64,000 bases of DNA from Davidsoniella eucalypti. Its lineage: Eukaryota > Ascomycota > Sordariomycetes > Microascales > Ceratocystidaceae. The stretch covers positions 186,001-250,000 of the forward strand of contig RMBW01000022.1 of the NCBI GenBank assembly GCA_004009845.1. The letters are read 5' to 3'. The notes beneath the pieces were generated by a model, which saw nothing but the letters and a program-made list of their open reading frames with translations, ran no database searches and was not told the origin of the DNA. A program made the translations under genes and the position numbers. This document shows positions 20,592 to 33,279 of the stretch, in pieces (position 1 is the first letter of the stretch; the number at the start of each line of letters is the position of its first letter).

Positions 20592-22059
20592 ATGTCCTTA
20601 TCGCGGAGTCCCTCGCCTGCGCCAGGCGGCGGCTGGTCTAGCCCTGGCCTCGATATCAATACTAGCGGCCATTCAAGTCCCAACAAAGAATCACCCGTCT
20701 GGTCAGATTCACCCACAATGCGCACGTCGCCTGCGTCTTTTAACCAGGGCTTTTTCAGCCGCCACATGCGGAAGCTCTCTAGTAGTCTTCCCAGATTTAA
20801 TCACGAAATCTCATACGCGGAGCGTGAAAAGGCTGCCCGGACCGGCCGTTGGTCTCCTGGCGGCGGCAGTTTCTTGTCCCGAATGAGTCGGAGAACCAAG
20901 TCTAGATTATTGTTTGTCCTATCAGCCATCGTGCTAATTTGGCTATGGAACGGAACTCGTGAGTCTTGACTCTTTGTACGCATCCACATTGTATGCTGTA
21001 TAGTGATTACTAACCAATGGTCTCACAAAAGCGCTGTACTATCATTTCAGAAAAAACAGCTATCTCGGTGGCGGTGACAAGTTTGTCATTGTTATTGGAT
21101 CCAATGTTGGTGGTGGTGTGATGGAATGGAAGGGTGCCCGCGAATGGGCAATTGAGAGAGACAGCCTGCGCAACAAGAAGAAGTATGTTCGCCGCTTCGG
21201 ATATAACCTCGAGATTGCCGACATGAAGACCCGCAAGAAGTACGCTCACGAGTGGCGCGAAAGCTGGGAGAAGGTCGATTTCGTCCGTAACGCTATGCGC
21301 AAGTACCCCAACGCTGAATGGTAAGCACGTAATACATCTACGTACATGGGAAAATCAAGTCTCCAGAGTAGACCTGAAACTAACAATACTGTCAGGTTCT
21401 GGTGGGTCGATCTCAACACCTATATCATGGAGCCCAAGGTCTCGCTGCAAACGCATCTCTTCAACAACCTCGAAAAGCACATCTACCGCGACATCAACGT
21501 TTACAATCCTCTCAACATTACTCACCCATTCCCCCAGGAATATCTTGATGTCGAAGACCGTAGCCTGGATGGCGACGGAAAACTGGACTCTGTCAACCTC
21601 ATTTTGGCTCAGGACTGCTCTGGTTTCAACCTTGGCTCATTCTTCATTCGTCGTGGTGCATGGGCCGATCGTCTGCTTGACGTTTGGTGGGACCCTGTTC
21701 TATATGAGCAGAAGCATATGGAATGGGAGCACAAGGAACAGGATGCCTTGGAACAGTTGTACACCACTCAGCCCTGGGTGCGTAAGCATGTTGCCTTTGT
21801 TCCTCAGCGTATGATCAACAGTTTCCCTACTGGCGCCTGTGGTGAAACCGCGCCTGGTGACCATATCCACTACGACCAAAAGGATCGCGACTTTTTGATT
21901 AACATGGCCGGCTGTGAATGGGGCCGTGACTGCTGGGGTGAGATGTACAACTATCGTGAGTTGAGTTACTATCTAAACCGTAGCATATGGGAGCTGTTTA
22001 AGGAGGATTTTATTGCTCTGATTTGGTACAAGGTGACGGGCCAGAAGGTTAAGCTGTGA
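20592..22059 (+). CDS. MNN10: Golgi alpha-1,6-mannosyltransferase, Mnn10/GMA12 family (GT34)
   Basis: Three exons (20592-20958, 21032-21320, 21396-22059) encode 439 residues of a type II Golgi protein. The Ser/Pro-rich tail (SLSRSPSPAPGGGWSSPG) is followed by one transmembrane helix near residues 104-120 (LLFVLSAIVLIWLW). The catalytic domain starts at LGGGDKFVIVIGSNVGGGVM and shows the GT34 markers KKKYVRRFGYNLEI, EWFWWVDLNTYIMEP (the acidic metal-binding DxN/D region), YNPLNITHPFPQEYL, LILAQDCSGFNLGSFFIRR and WEHKEQDALEQL. Mnn10 acts in the M-Pol II complex that extends the alpha-1,6 mannan backbone of wall glycoproteins. Introns have donors GTGAGT and GTAAGC. The frame is open through the upstream acceptor, so an N-terminal extension from an upstream exon is formally possible. 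Confidence 0.93.
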
Positions 22060-23770
22060 TGCAAAACTCTACGATTCCAACGTGTATCTTTACTTTTTTA
22101 TCTTTTCTTTTTCTTCTACATTTTTTTTTGTTTCATTCCCATTTCCCACACTCTATAACCCTCTTTTCTTCTTGCCAACCATGCCGCTTCAAGTCTCAGC
22201 GCTATGTTATACATCAACGAGGCTGAAGCTGGTGCACCTGTTCACACAGAAGCTCTATATCATCATATCATGGCCTTAAGTTATTTCTGTTCGCACTCAT
22301 TCAGATTGTTAAGGACTCTTTTCCTGACTTTTGTTTCCCTTTTGGAGAGGCCGATACTGTTTTATTTTTCTCCCTTTTTTTTCTTCTTTCTCTTTCATGT
22401 TCTTTAGTCTTGATCATCTCCTATGCCCAGGAATATATCGAGGTTTACTATTTTTTCCCTTCTTTAAAAAAAAACTCTCGATTACTTAACACATAATCCT
22501 ATGTCTTGCTGTTTCTCTTCTTTGCTTGTTTTTTGCAGTCTTTGATATTGACCTTCTCTTCTACCATCCATTTCTTCTCTTATTTGACATCCTAGATTCA
22601 GGTTTTTCTTTTTCTTCTTTCTAGACACCTTTCTTCTTGTTGTTGTCGTTATCGTTGTTCAAGATTACATGATTATCATATCTCTCAATTCTCTTTATGC
22701 TTCATAACATGGCCTTTTGCTTTTGGGTATTTTATATTTGCTACTTCGTTTATAAGCTGATGTGATTAAGAATTCTTGATACTTTAATAAACCTTACATG
22801 TGAACAAAACCAAATAGTGATATATGTGGTCAAGAAGGGTACAATAATACTATGTCGATATGTATCATTATCTTGCTCAGTCATATCAAGTGTTTTAGCG
22901 AATAAGTGAAGTTCTTATGGATTTATTTGTAGACATCCTTTGTCTTGACCCCAGGTGAAATATAAATTGATGATGTATAGGAAGTTATGTACGTATATAT
23001 TTATTACGGCCGAGAAAAAAGAGACAAAATAGAAGAAAGGAAAAAACTAGGGGAAGTTCCATGAACTTGGGATTCTTGTTGAGACAGTAAAGGAATATGG
23101 GATCTGGTGATATGATCGTGCTATAAAGGCAAATGCGTATATATGATGGCGAGAAATAGAGTAAGCTTTTTGTTTGTGTTCTTTATTTCACATTTAACAC
23201 AAGCGTTGTTTGCAATAGTCATTATATATGAACTCAAGTATGTATTCTTGGAAGTGTAAAGGTAAGTGGGTAGATATACCTCTTGCTGTTATATGATAGG
23301 ATCAGGTACGTGTTTCAGCGTGATATTAAAAACAGGTGCGAGATATAACTACACAGATGTGAGCTTTCAGGAGAAGAGGAGGATGGGGGGTCCTTGCTTA
23401 TTATTCTCACATATAGCTACAAGTTCATGAGATCATCAATTCAAATATCAAAATAAGCGTATTGGAGAAATAAACTCATAATAGAAGTATCATATGTTTG
23501 AATATCAAGAGAATATCAAAGGATATGGCTGTGAAAGAAGGCAAGCAAAGGAGAGAGTAAATGTCACACATGACGTTTGGAAGAGGTGTGTCAGCCGGTT
23601 CCTGTATTATATACATGACGTCTTATACCTATCCATTATACCCAATTGTCGATTAGAAAAGATCGGCGATGATGAAAGTTGGTGCGATTAGCGTTGCTCT
23701 ACGGGATTTGTGAGGGGAAAGACCTTGAGTAATATCAGCTAAATGAGGTGAAACGATTGTTTTCTGAGCG

Positions 23771-23823
23771 CTATTCAGGCGCAGGCCTGGCCGAATAGAG
23801 GTTTCTACAGCCGATTTTTTTTT
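23771..23823 (+). other. Stem-loop followed by a T-run
   Basis: CTATTC pairs with GAATAG and GGC with GCC around a CAGG/CCTG loop (23771-23798); a run of nine T follows at 23815-23823. It resembles the 3' end of a small RNA gene, but no gene body is recognised. Confidence 0.3.
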
Positions 23824-24571
23824 ATATCGGATATAGTGTAAGTTATTGGAATATCGCCATCGTGAGTTTTGAGTTCAGTGGTGATATCTTGTTCCTGAGA
23901 GGCCTCTTTGTTTATAGTGAATATGTTTTTTTTTCTCAACATGTAGTTCCGATGATAATGTTTGTTTATGCTTAGCTATATACTATACGTTTTGAACGTG
24001 CATTTCGTCCTTTCCGGCTCCTAGATGCTGCATCTTGAACATGATATCAAGAAGGTTGAGCTTGATTCTAGAGGTATGTTTGCCTCTTTGGTAGCATGAG
24101 ACTACAAGTAGGTGACTATAACCCGCACCAAATGCGATATGAGTTGAAAAAAGGATATGCATAACTATGCCATAGAGTTTCGACATACTAGTCGTAGAAC
24201 TTCAATAGTGATCTATCGTTATATCTTGATCTAAGTTGTGATATTGTCAAAGATGTGTATCAACTAACGTTAGCCTCTTACATGCGAAGGAGAAATGGCA
24301 TATCTATACCAAAACTTGTAACGTACCAGTTGGCTATGCTTAGTATCTAGATATATCGAGGCTGAATAGTGGTTAATTGAAATGGATATCATATCATAAA
24401 GCTTACATGTGATTACTCGAAGAACACTACTTGTTCCCTTTGACACTTTAACCGTGTACAATATACAAGCGACTAATACTTTAATGGTGAGACAGAGATA
24501 AGAAAGAATCAAGCTAAATGCTATATATATCTCGGCATTTATTATCTATGGCCCCCAAGAAGAGTATCATG

Positions 24572-24603
24572 ATGATCGCCGATCATAATCGAGGCTTTTT
24601 TTT
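24572..24603 (+). other. Perfect short hairpin followed by a T-run
   Basis: ATGATC-GCC-GATCAT (24572-24586) is followed by eight T at 24596-24603. The function is unknown. Confidence 0.25.
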
Positions 24604-27600
24604 CAACTACCGATTTTGTCTAGAGAATCTTCTATTTCTAGCCTATGCGCCGACTTTTCTCTTTTTGCATTGATATTCAACTGAGCTCGGCAGCCCATGT
24701 AATCAAGGAGTCGTCTTGTTACTGTGAAGGGAACACCAGTGACAATGGTGTTTAGCTATGACCAAGTGATTGCATAATCAAGCGCGCTTGAAAAGCGCAT
24801 AAACCTTTCCTTGTTTCTTTTTTTCTTTTCAACATTGTATCTTACCATAACCAGTGTGATTTTGTTTGAGTTGCAGGAAGTGCGGAGTAATCATTTCGAA
24901 TGGAAAAAGAGGAGGTTTGTTGAAGGGTATATCACTATGCTTTTAATGTAGCAGGATACGTAGACTTGATTACAGCATGGAGAAGACGATTTTTTATCTT
25001 TCTCTTTCCTTGTATAGCGCGAATTTGATCTTTTTTATTCTATCTTTTGCAGTTTGCCAAGACGTCGGTTGCGTTTAGAGAGTTGATCAAAGCACCCACC
25101 ATGGGCGATTAAAACCTTTGTTCTTTATTCTCTTTTTTAGCCATGATCGAGAGATGTATCTCTTTGTTTGTGAGTAGAAAAGAAAGCAAAAAAGAATTAG
25201 TGGTTAAATCTTTGGCGATGGAAAAACAAAGAAAAAAAACATGACGTTGTTGTATTATTGAGCTAATATCATGAACTATATGTCATATAGTATGTATATA
25301 ATACATGAGAAAATGGTGCGACATATGTATAACTCCAAGCTTCCTTGATAGCTCTTATTTTTCTTTGCCGCCAGAATCGCAGCCCAAGAAGGTATTTCCT
25401 ACAATACAACCTTACATGTAAGGCGGCCATTTATGTGCCGGATAATCAACGTGATGATCGACAGCCAACCATGGAATCTAGCTTGCTTAAAGTTGTTGAT
25501 CTGAGATTCATTTCATTTTCATTGTGCTTTGATTCAGAGGATCCATACATACAATATATAACTAATATGTAACAGTGTTGACGCCTAAAACCTCGAGTGG
25601 TTTCTTCAAAGGATGCTGCACGACCAGAAGAGGAGTACAGCGGCTAATACATGAAGTTTTGTAGGAATACGATGTACAATTAATCGTTCTTTTCTTTCTA
25701 TTATTCGCGTCAACTTTGAATCGCATATGTGGCCCTTGGCAGTAGCCACAAAGGGAGGGCCGTTTCTGATATAAACAGATCAATATGATCAAGGTAAAGA
25801 ACGGCCTTCAGTACTAGCCTCCCAATCATCGATAGCCGACGAAGAGAATGTGTTCTAACGAAACATGCGGAAATAAACTCACGTCCGTCTGTTTTACTGG
25901 CTGTCGCTGAATACTTTGTGAGACCAAGAAGTATTGGTTACGGTTGTGAGGGAAGGAGTTGTTGTTCTCCATCGTAGTTGCATATACAATTGCAATTATG
26001 CCTAGCTAGTGCTTCCATCTTGAGTTCGATATGTAGTAGAGACTAGAGGGTTTGGCCATACAAAATGACATTGACCTTGTGCTTTGTTCTCGTGTTTCTT
26101 TCAAGGACCAGCTATGTAAGAACAATAAAGAGATTGCTTGTTGTCTAATTCGGGCGAGTCTCTCTCGATTTATTGTCTCTTTGTCGCTTTGATTGTCTCC
26201 GTGCCAAATAGAAGAAAGAAAGCCAGACAAAAAAATCAAGGTTTAGAGTTTCGGGACAGCTATGTTATGAGGCTGAGTCGGAAGGCTTATTCGTCCCAAT
26301 ATAGGGTGGGGCAGCAAATGAAGAACAAAAGGTCTTTTCAGTGACTATGAGATATCCCAGGCGACGATATCAATGGCAACTGGCAACAGAAACAACAACA
26401 TATCCACAGCCTCGAGATGCCAAGTCGATTGTAATGGCCGTAACTTCTGCCTGTTTAGCCGAGTTTGCGCCACAAACAAGCTCACTGTCGTTTACCTCAG
26501 GTACTACAGATAGGCTCTGTAGCGCCTTTATTGTTCTGACGGTGATACACAGCGCCGCTGAAATTGAGAAAGAGCTCCTATAGAGGCATCCTATCGTGTA
26601 AGGGGCCCGATTATGCCATGCTGTGGCGAAAGAAAAAAAAGTCTTCTAAAGTCGACGTAGCGCTTAGTGTTGAGCCGCATAGGGAGAATTCCGACTCTAC
26701 GCCTGACTAAAAGAAACAGAAAGAAAGGTACTCTATCCCCAATTCCATTGTATCAAGCTAAACGCAAGAAAACACTTTGCTGACGTACGCTTTGTTTCTA
26801 TCCACATAGAGACAACTAGTTCTTTTTCCAAGTGCACCCACTAGAAAAAAAGGATAGAGCACTAAAGCAAACTAAACGAAACAAGCTTGGAAATCAGTGA
26901 GTGAATGCAGGAAGAAAAAAAAAGTCGGCAAGCTCTAGAAACATTTTTGCCTATTCAGCGCCTGTCCTCTGCGATATGATTGGCTGAGAGTCACTTACAC
27001 TCAAAACTCGGCTAAGCCCTTTTCGCAGCAGGCCCAGAGCAAGATAAAGAACACAGGAACAAGATGCCTGTTTTGTTACAGTAGCACTACTACTCCATGG
27101 GCGACGTAAACCAAGCAGGAAGCATCTTGGTTGTAGCAAAGGAGAAGGGACTTGAAACATGGCCAAAAAGAAGTGCTTTCTTGCATTTCTCCGGCTAGTT
27201 CTAGCGGTGGACAGCTGAGAAATACGACATAAAATCGAGAAATAAGAAGAAGAAAGGGATTATATAGAAAAGAGCGATATACTCGAAACCTAACATATCT
27301 CTACTATGCCAGTTACGGAACAGAAAGCCGACGACTACAGATCTAACCATCAGCAACGCCATGTGAATCACAGAGAAACCAAGGGAAAGACCGACATTTG
27401 ACCGTCTTTCTTGCTACCAATTTTGAGTCTATAATGTTTCTAAATACGAACTTGAGCGAATCAACAGGCCAAATTCCGGTGCAGACCAGAAACGAAGACA
27501 TCCGCCACTACAGCTAAAGCAAGAACAGAGAAAGAAAGTAAGGCCATGTTGGGACGCACAGGTGATAAAGGAACGATACAGAGAACGGGAGACCACACAG

Positions 27601-30600
27601 ATAGAGGAAACGCTACTAACTATATTGGCCAGTCTTCGTAGTAGACATCGCGACGTTCGGTTTCTTCCCCTTGGCTAAACCTGGCACTGGCCAGGTCCAG
27701 TAACAAGCAATACGTAGCGGATCAATACCTTTTCTAGCCATGTTTGTGTCTGTGCCCTGTCTTTTTTCTTCTTTCTTAAGTGTATCTGTATGTAAGTTGG
27801 TAGAAGAGAAGAGAAATCGAAACACTATACACCGTAACGAAGTAAGAAAAAGGTTATGAAGGGCGACTGTCCCCAAATTGTTCTGTCAGGGCTGAACTTT
27901 TGTGTAGCAGTCAATTATGTAATCTTTCTGACTCTTTGGTAGGAAAAAACTCCCATCCAGTCCTTTATTTCTTCCCCCCCCTTAGATATTGAGTCCTAGC
28001 GATACTTTATGCCTTTTGAATGCAACAGTAGCAATATGTATCGTATACTGTTTATCCGGAAAGTGTAAAATCAAGGTTATTTGCAAGGCGCTAGAACATG
28101 CCGTTAAAGTGGGAGTAGGATGCAAAAGAAAAACACGACAACATGAAACACCAAACCCCAGGTAGATAGATATATCTGTATGCTAAAGAGAAACATCTAT
28201 ACGGAAAGAGGGGAAGGGGAGTCGAATACAATATCAAATTATCATGATTCGCCAGACTAGACATACGAGTATCACTGTCCTACTCAGTAGTGTTATTACG
28301 GAGGAAGCCTAGAAAAATAAAAGGAAAAAAAAGGAATGCATCCCTTTTCCTTTCAGAGGATTATGCTAAAAGTTGCCGTGTACAGTTACAATTACCGTCA
28401 AGGTTTAATTCGAAAGGTTTTGGTCCGAATCGAGAACAGGGCGCGCTTGTATAAAAATGCCAAGTCCGGATTTGATACGACTTATACTTGACAGGAAGAA
28501 AGGCAACAGCGGGAGCATTTAGTCCAAAGGTACGACGCTAGAAGCGCCCGCACCCGTAAACGTTCTAGTGTGTATACCCAAAGCCTAGGACGTCCGATAT
28601 ATCCTTAGATCTAACATACCGAATACCAAGCTAGCCATGGAAGGGACCGCCATCGTACAACCATGGCATGTTATAGCGTACTCGATAGTCTATGAAGCCG
28701 GTTGGGTATCTTCTCATATACATCACATGTACTAGCATGTGTATCGGCGATCCCCAACCCAAGACCGGCCAAATGCCAAGATTCACCTTATGCCAGTTGC
28801 ATTTGGTATGGAAACAAGAAAAAGAAGCGAGTTGCCCATAGCTTCGTGGGCTACGTGTTCTGATACATGGTACAAAGGATAAATGTGAATTTATAGTGAC
28901 TGTTGCCATAGTCCAAAAGGAGCTCTCTTATGGTTCTTTATACGAATGGTTTCGACGATGGTTTGCTTGCATCACGGGAAGCATCAATTTATCCTGCATG
29001 ATGGGTATATATTCCTTGTGGTCTGATAAATCGCCGCCGGACAATATTGCGTTCTTTTTTTTTTCAATAATTATCTTCTCTCCGTCCTCTTAACCGTGGT
29101 AAAGCATACATTATATTGGACCAGGAATAATACGCAGTTGCTCTAGCAAGAAAGTGCTCGTATAGAAGGATATCACGAGTACTCATAGTTCGGGTTATGA
29201 TGAAAAGTCTTTGAAGGCATACAGGGCTTTGACTAACTGTTGTACATGTGGATTTTAAAGGTACGGAACTATCAGATAGTACAAAAATCACAGCAACGAA
29301 CGACACAGAAACATAACCCTTTTTTTTTTGAAGGGTAAGAAAAATTAAACTTTACAAAAAAGGGTTCTCTTCGCCCATTATTACACCGCAGATATATGTC
29401 ACTAACACGACAATACCAAGTTCTCGTGCGGCAATGGCACATTCCATGGACTATAATGGCCTTGCCAATACTATCACGTAAAGTAAAAGGCCCGCAAACA
29501 ATTTCTCCCACCCTCTTTTCTTTGGTTTGTTAGTCGGAAAAAACATATATAAAGATGGTGGTGTTGTAGTTGTACCATCTAAGTTGTTCGATCCGTAAAC
29601 AAGGATAAATAAGCCCCTGCATATGAGCACGTGGGAAGTTAAAAAGTGATAAGTAGCGGAGGAAAGGGTAAGAAGGATCATAGGGTTTATTCAGACAGTC
29701 TAAGGGTTACACGTAGAAAGTAACAATGTGGAAAAAATAAAAATTGAAAAAAGCAAGTTTTGTGATGTGTTAGATAAATCAGATGTAAAAAAGGAATAAA
29801 GACCCCAAACCACGCCTTCTGGATTATTTGATTTCGACTCGTATATAGGCTTCATCGGAAATTTAAGCTATGGGTGAGAACCAAACTTATAGATACATGG
29901 TTCTAGCACTAGTAGTTGAGGCTGTAATAAAATAGCAGTACTACACATACTATGATGCGTATACCTAGTTTAGTATATATTTTGAAGTCTCGGTCGATGA
30001 TATCACTCTTTAATCATATTTTGAGGTAGGCCCTTCCGATGCGAGCCACAGGGCCAGACGAAACTACTTTAATCTTGTCTGACTCGTACGGGGTCAACGC
30101 TGCTTCTGGATTGGCTAGAATGCCATTAGTCTATCATTTCAAACCCAGTACAAAGACGAAAGACAAGGAGAAATAGAGAGAAAGAGGGAAAAAAAGAAAA
30201 AAAAAAGACAAATAGATCAAGGACCATGTTTAGTAGTGTCTTTGACCCGGGTTAGGGTCTATTTAGGCAAAGATCCGAAATGGGGAAAACAACCGAAGCA
30301 GAATGAAGTTAGAGATGTCTCTAACCCAACGACTTGTCTTACATTTTTTTTTTGCTTTTTCATTTTTGAATTATAAGTAACGACAAGACGGAAAGAGTAT
30401 CAGGCCGAAGAAAGAGATCAAAGGATGGTCTAGACAAGGCCGATTTCTTAGCTTCAGACAGGAACGAGAAGATAGAAGAGAGATGGATATCACATATATG
30501 TAATAACACACTGAGAATATTTATCACCAGTCGAGTTCGGAGACTCTATTGCCGACATGAAAAACGGAGGATTGGGGTTTCTGTGTCTATAGTCAAACTG

Positions 30601-31035
30601 CCGGTGCTGGCCTTGTCAATTCAGCATTATGATATTCAAACATGGTGAGTCTTTATTGGGAAAACAACATGTGGAATAGGCCTATAAGATATTACGTTCT
30701 TACTCAAGGATTCTAACTACTGATTATTGTTGTTGTAGTACTGATACTAGGCTTTGTTGGTATAGTAATATAATAATAGTGCATGATATAGAACCTGTCG
30801 CATGTCTTGGGATTTCCGTTGCGGTTGACCAAAAATAAGAGATGTACAGAAAATCATCGCAGTTCTTTGTGCATCACCTGGCTAAAAAAAAATTTCTACC
30901 ATAAAATTTCTATTTCTTATCCGGATCAGCAGTGAAGATCCAAGGCAAAAAGTAGGACGAACGGAGAGATTCGGAACCGCTCCCTTGGTAATTATTTTTT
31001 GCTTACTGATTTATCTGAATTTTCTACTCTTTGAA

Positions 31036-31049
31036 GGGGGGGGGGGGGG
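31036..31049 (+). repeat. Homopolymer tract of 14 G
   Basis: An uninterrupted G14 run stands alone in AT-rich spacer. Its exact length may be unreliable in an assembly. Confidence 0.8.
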
Positions 31050-33099
31050 TTCTAGCAATATTTGTTGTTTGATGCTCATGCGCTGTGATATATTTTGGAC
31101 GGAAATTCTGGTACAATATTGTGAAAGGATATGAATGTTACCTAGCTTCTTTCGTTTCTCTCAGTGACTTATTGGACAGGCGATAGCTCTTATTTTGTCT
31201 GTGGACGGTACCGAGGCATATGATCTTATGTTTAACACACCCCAGGCTGGCCGAGCTCTAGATACGACGATAGAGGACACAGAAATGTGACCCTCGAAGT
31301 CTCGAGGACTGTGTATATGTACGATAGCCGATAGTGACTTTGTTTCTTTAGTCCGAAAGCTTTCGTCGGCAGTGCGTATATCAAAGCCAAAGAGGGGTAC
31401 TATGATCTATATGATCTAGCCGGTCAGGTACGAATGATTCGCTATCTTCTTGCCGGTCACAGATCACAGAACAGGCGATCCTGCAATAGATCACGGCGTC
31501 TAGGCAATTTCTTGGCTGCGACCCTACTCGAAAAATAAAGAAAAAAGAGAAAAAAATGATAATAATTCAGTAGTCAATGTCTCAGACAAAGATGCCTCCG
31601 ATAATATGTGCTGATATAGGCCACTGATAATAGGCAGACAGATAATCAACGCTTGAATGATAGCCACCGGGAAGAGAACATCTTTTTTTGCATCTAACAA
31701 AATGTATGTCTTATTGCGCGATAAAGACAGCAAAGAGATGACACTTGCGATCGTTTCATAGCTTTGATTCTCAGCCTAAAATAAGAACTAGCAAGCAATC
31801 AAGGATATCAAGAAGATCTAAGAAGGAAAGGGCTATAAAAAGCTTGGCGCTAACTTCAGCACACTGTACTCAGTATCTTCTGTATATTGATATATCGATA
31901 CAAGGTAAGCCGAGCGGACCGCCTAAACGAGAGCCGGAAGAAAGACAGCAAAAAGACGAACTGATCTATTTCAACTGATGTCCTACTGAAGGGTCATCGT
32001 GAACATTGCCATCATGTCCTGCCTCAGACGCGGGTCGTCATGAGGTAGTTGCAAAACGAAGTCGTGCTGCGCGGCAATTTCCTTGAGGCACCGAGTAAGC
32101 AATTCTACAACTGTCTTCAAGTCATTGCATATTTTATCTACTGTGATTTATCCATTCTTTTTTCGTCCACTTTTTCAATAGGTGAAAAAAGTAAAGAGGG
32201 CGTGCGACGAGCAGGGGGCGTGCAATTAGGCATTTCACCCCGGCAGAAATGCACCCACAACCATTGGTGAAGAGCATGTAAATCATGGCAAGAACCAAAA
32301 CGAGCTTGCGTACTGCGTGTTTCTTACAGCAAGCCTTTGTGTAAGAAAGAGAAGGAACGAAAAGAAAAAAACGGCTAAAAAAGGAAAGAACAAAAAATGA
32401 AAAAATGAAAAAGAGACAGCCAACCAAAGGCTGCATGACTGCCCAGACTGGCGTGCAGGAAGGCAGCTGCCCGGCCAGTTAGTTGGCTCGTGGTATAGGA
32501 AGGAACTACGATATGTTTCTCTTTTGCTCTTTTCTTAGCCGGCTGACTGGCCAGCAGCTCAAAGGACGAGGCAACTGCCCTCCTCGCGGAAGATATAAGA
32601 ACAGCCGTGAATCCCCTCCGCTTCGAGTTGTTTTTCTTCTTCCGGATCATCAGCTTCTCTTGGAGTCTTCCATCGCCCTTTTTTCTCTTCTCTTCATCCA
32701 TTTTTTCTAACATCGTTCCGTCGTGAACAGGCCAGACCGTTCCGTCCGTGTATTCCCTGCCCTTCATCATCCATTTCTGTTGCCATAGCTGTGCTCTTCG
32801 CAACGTCCACACTCCTTATTTGGTCCATCTGCCTCCCCAGCCTAGACGACTTCTCGTCTTTGCCGTCTTTTGCTTAGACAAATTTGCTCTTTATTTCCCT
32901 GCCATTCCTTTCTTTTGCTGCTCTGCAAACCGTCCGCTCGGCTTTCCAATCCTTGTCGTCCCGATTTGCTGCTGTCATTGCGCTCTTTGGTCTTTACGCA
33001 ACCCACGCCGTTTTCGTTTTGAGCACCTCCTCGTCCGCACAGACTCGCAAATACGCTTCTGTCCGTCGACCAGCTTCACCACCAGTCTCTGAACAATAC

Positions 33100-33107
33100 T
33101 ATATAAG
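33100..33107 (+). promoter_or_regulatory. TATA box of the GH16 glucanase gene
   Basis: TATATAAG lies 173 bases before the ATG at 33280 and is followed by a CT-rich leader. The call rests on motif and position only. Confidence 0.5.
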
Positions 33108-33279
33108 TGACCGGATCACTCCATCTATATCTCCTTTGATACTGTCCAGGCACTCTCCAGCTTTCTTCTACATCTCTCTCTGTCACTCTGGTTGATTCAA
33201 GTGACTTTCCTTCCCTCTATTCCCTTCTTTAAAAATTTATTTATTTTTATATCTACATCTTCTTCTTAGCTCCTTCAAG

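Larger units (their letters stand above)
22060..33099. other. Eleven-kb AT-rich spacer without recognised gene
   Basis: The first 700 bases are a pyrimidine-rich 3' region of MNN10. Beyond that, all frames are short (longest about 100 codons), mutually overlapping and without domains on both strands. I found no rRNA or tRNA by arm pairing. Local oddities (two hairpins followed by T-runs, a G14 tract) are listed separately. The last kb before 33.1 kb is pyrimidine-rich and belongs to the glucanase upstream region. Confidence 0.5.

Noticed and set aside
27568..27585. GGAACGATACAGAGAA resembles the ACAGAGA region of U6 snRNA.
   Set aside because: The match stops after about 16 bases; the AGC triad, the internal stem-loop and the 5' stem of U6 are absent. 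Probably chance.
32748..33195. Overlapping 103-145 codon frames upstream of the glucanase gene.
   Set aside because: Low-complexity Phe/Ser/Cys-rich translations of a pyrimidine-rich leader, no domain, mutually overlapping on both strands.
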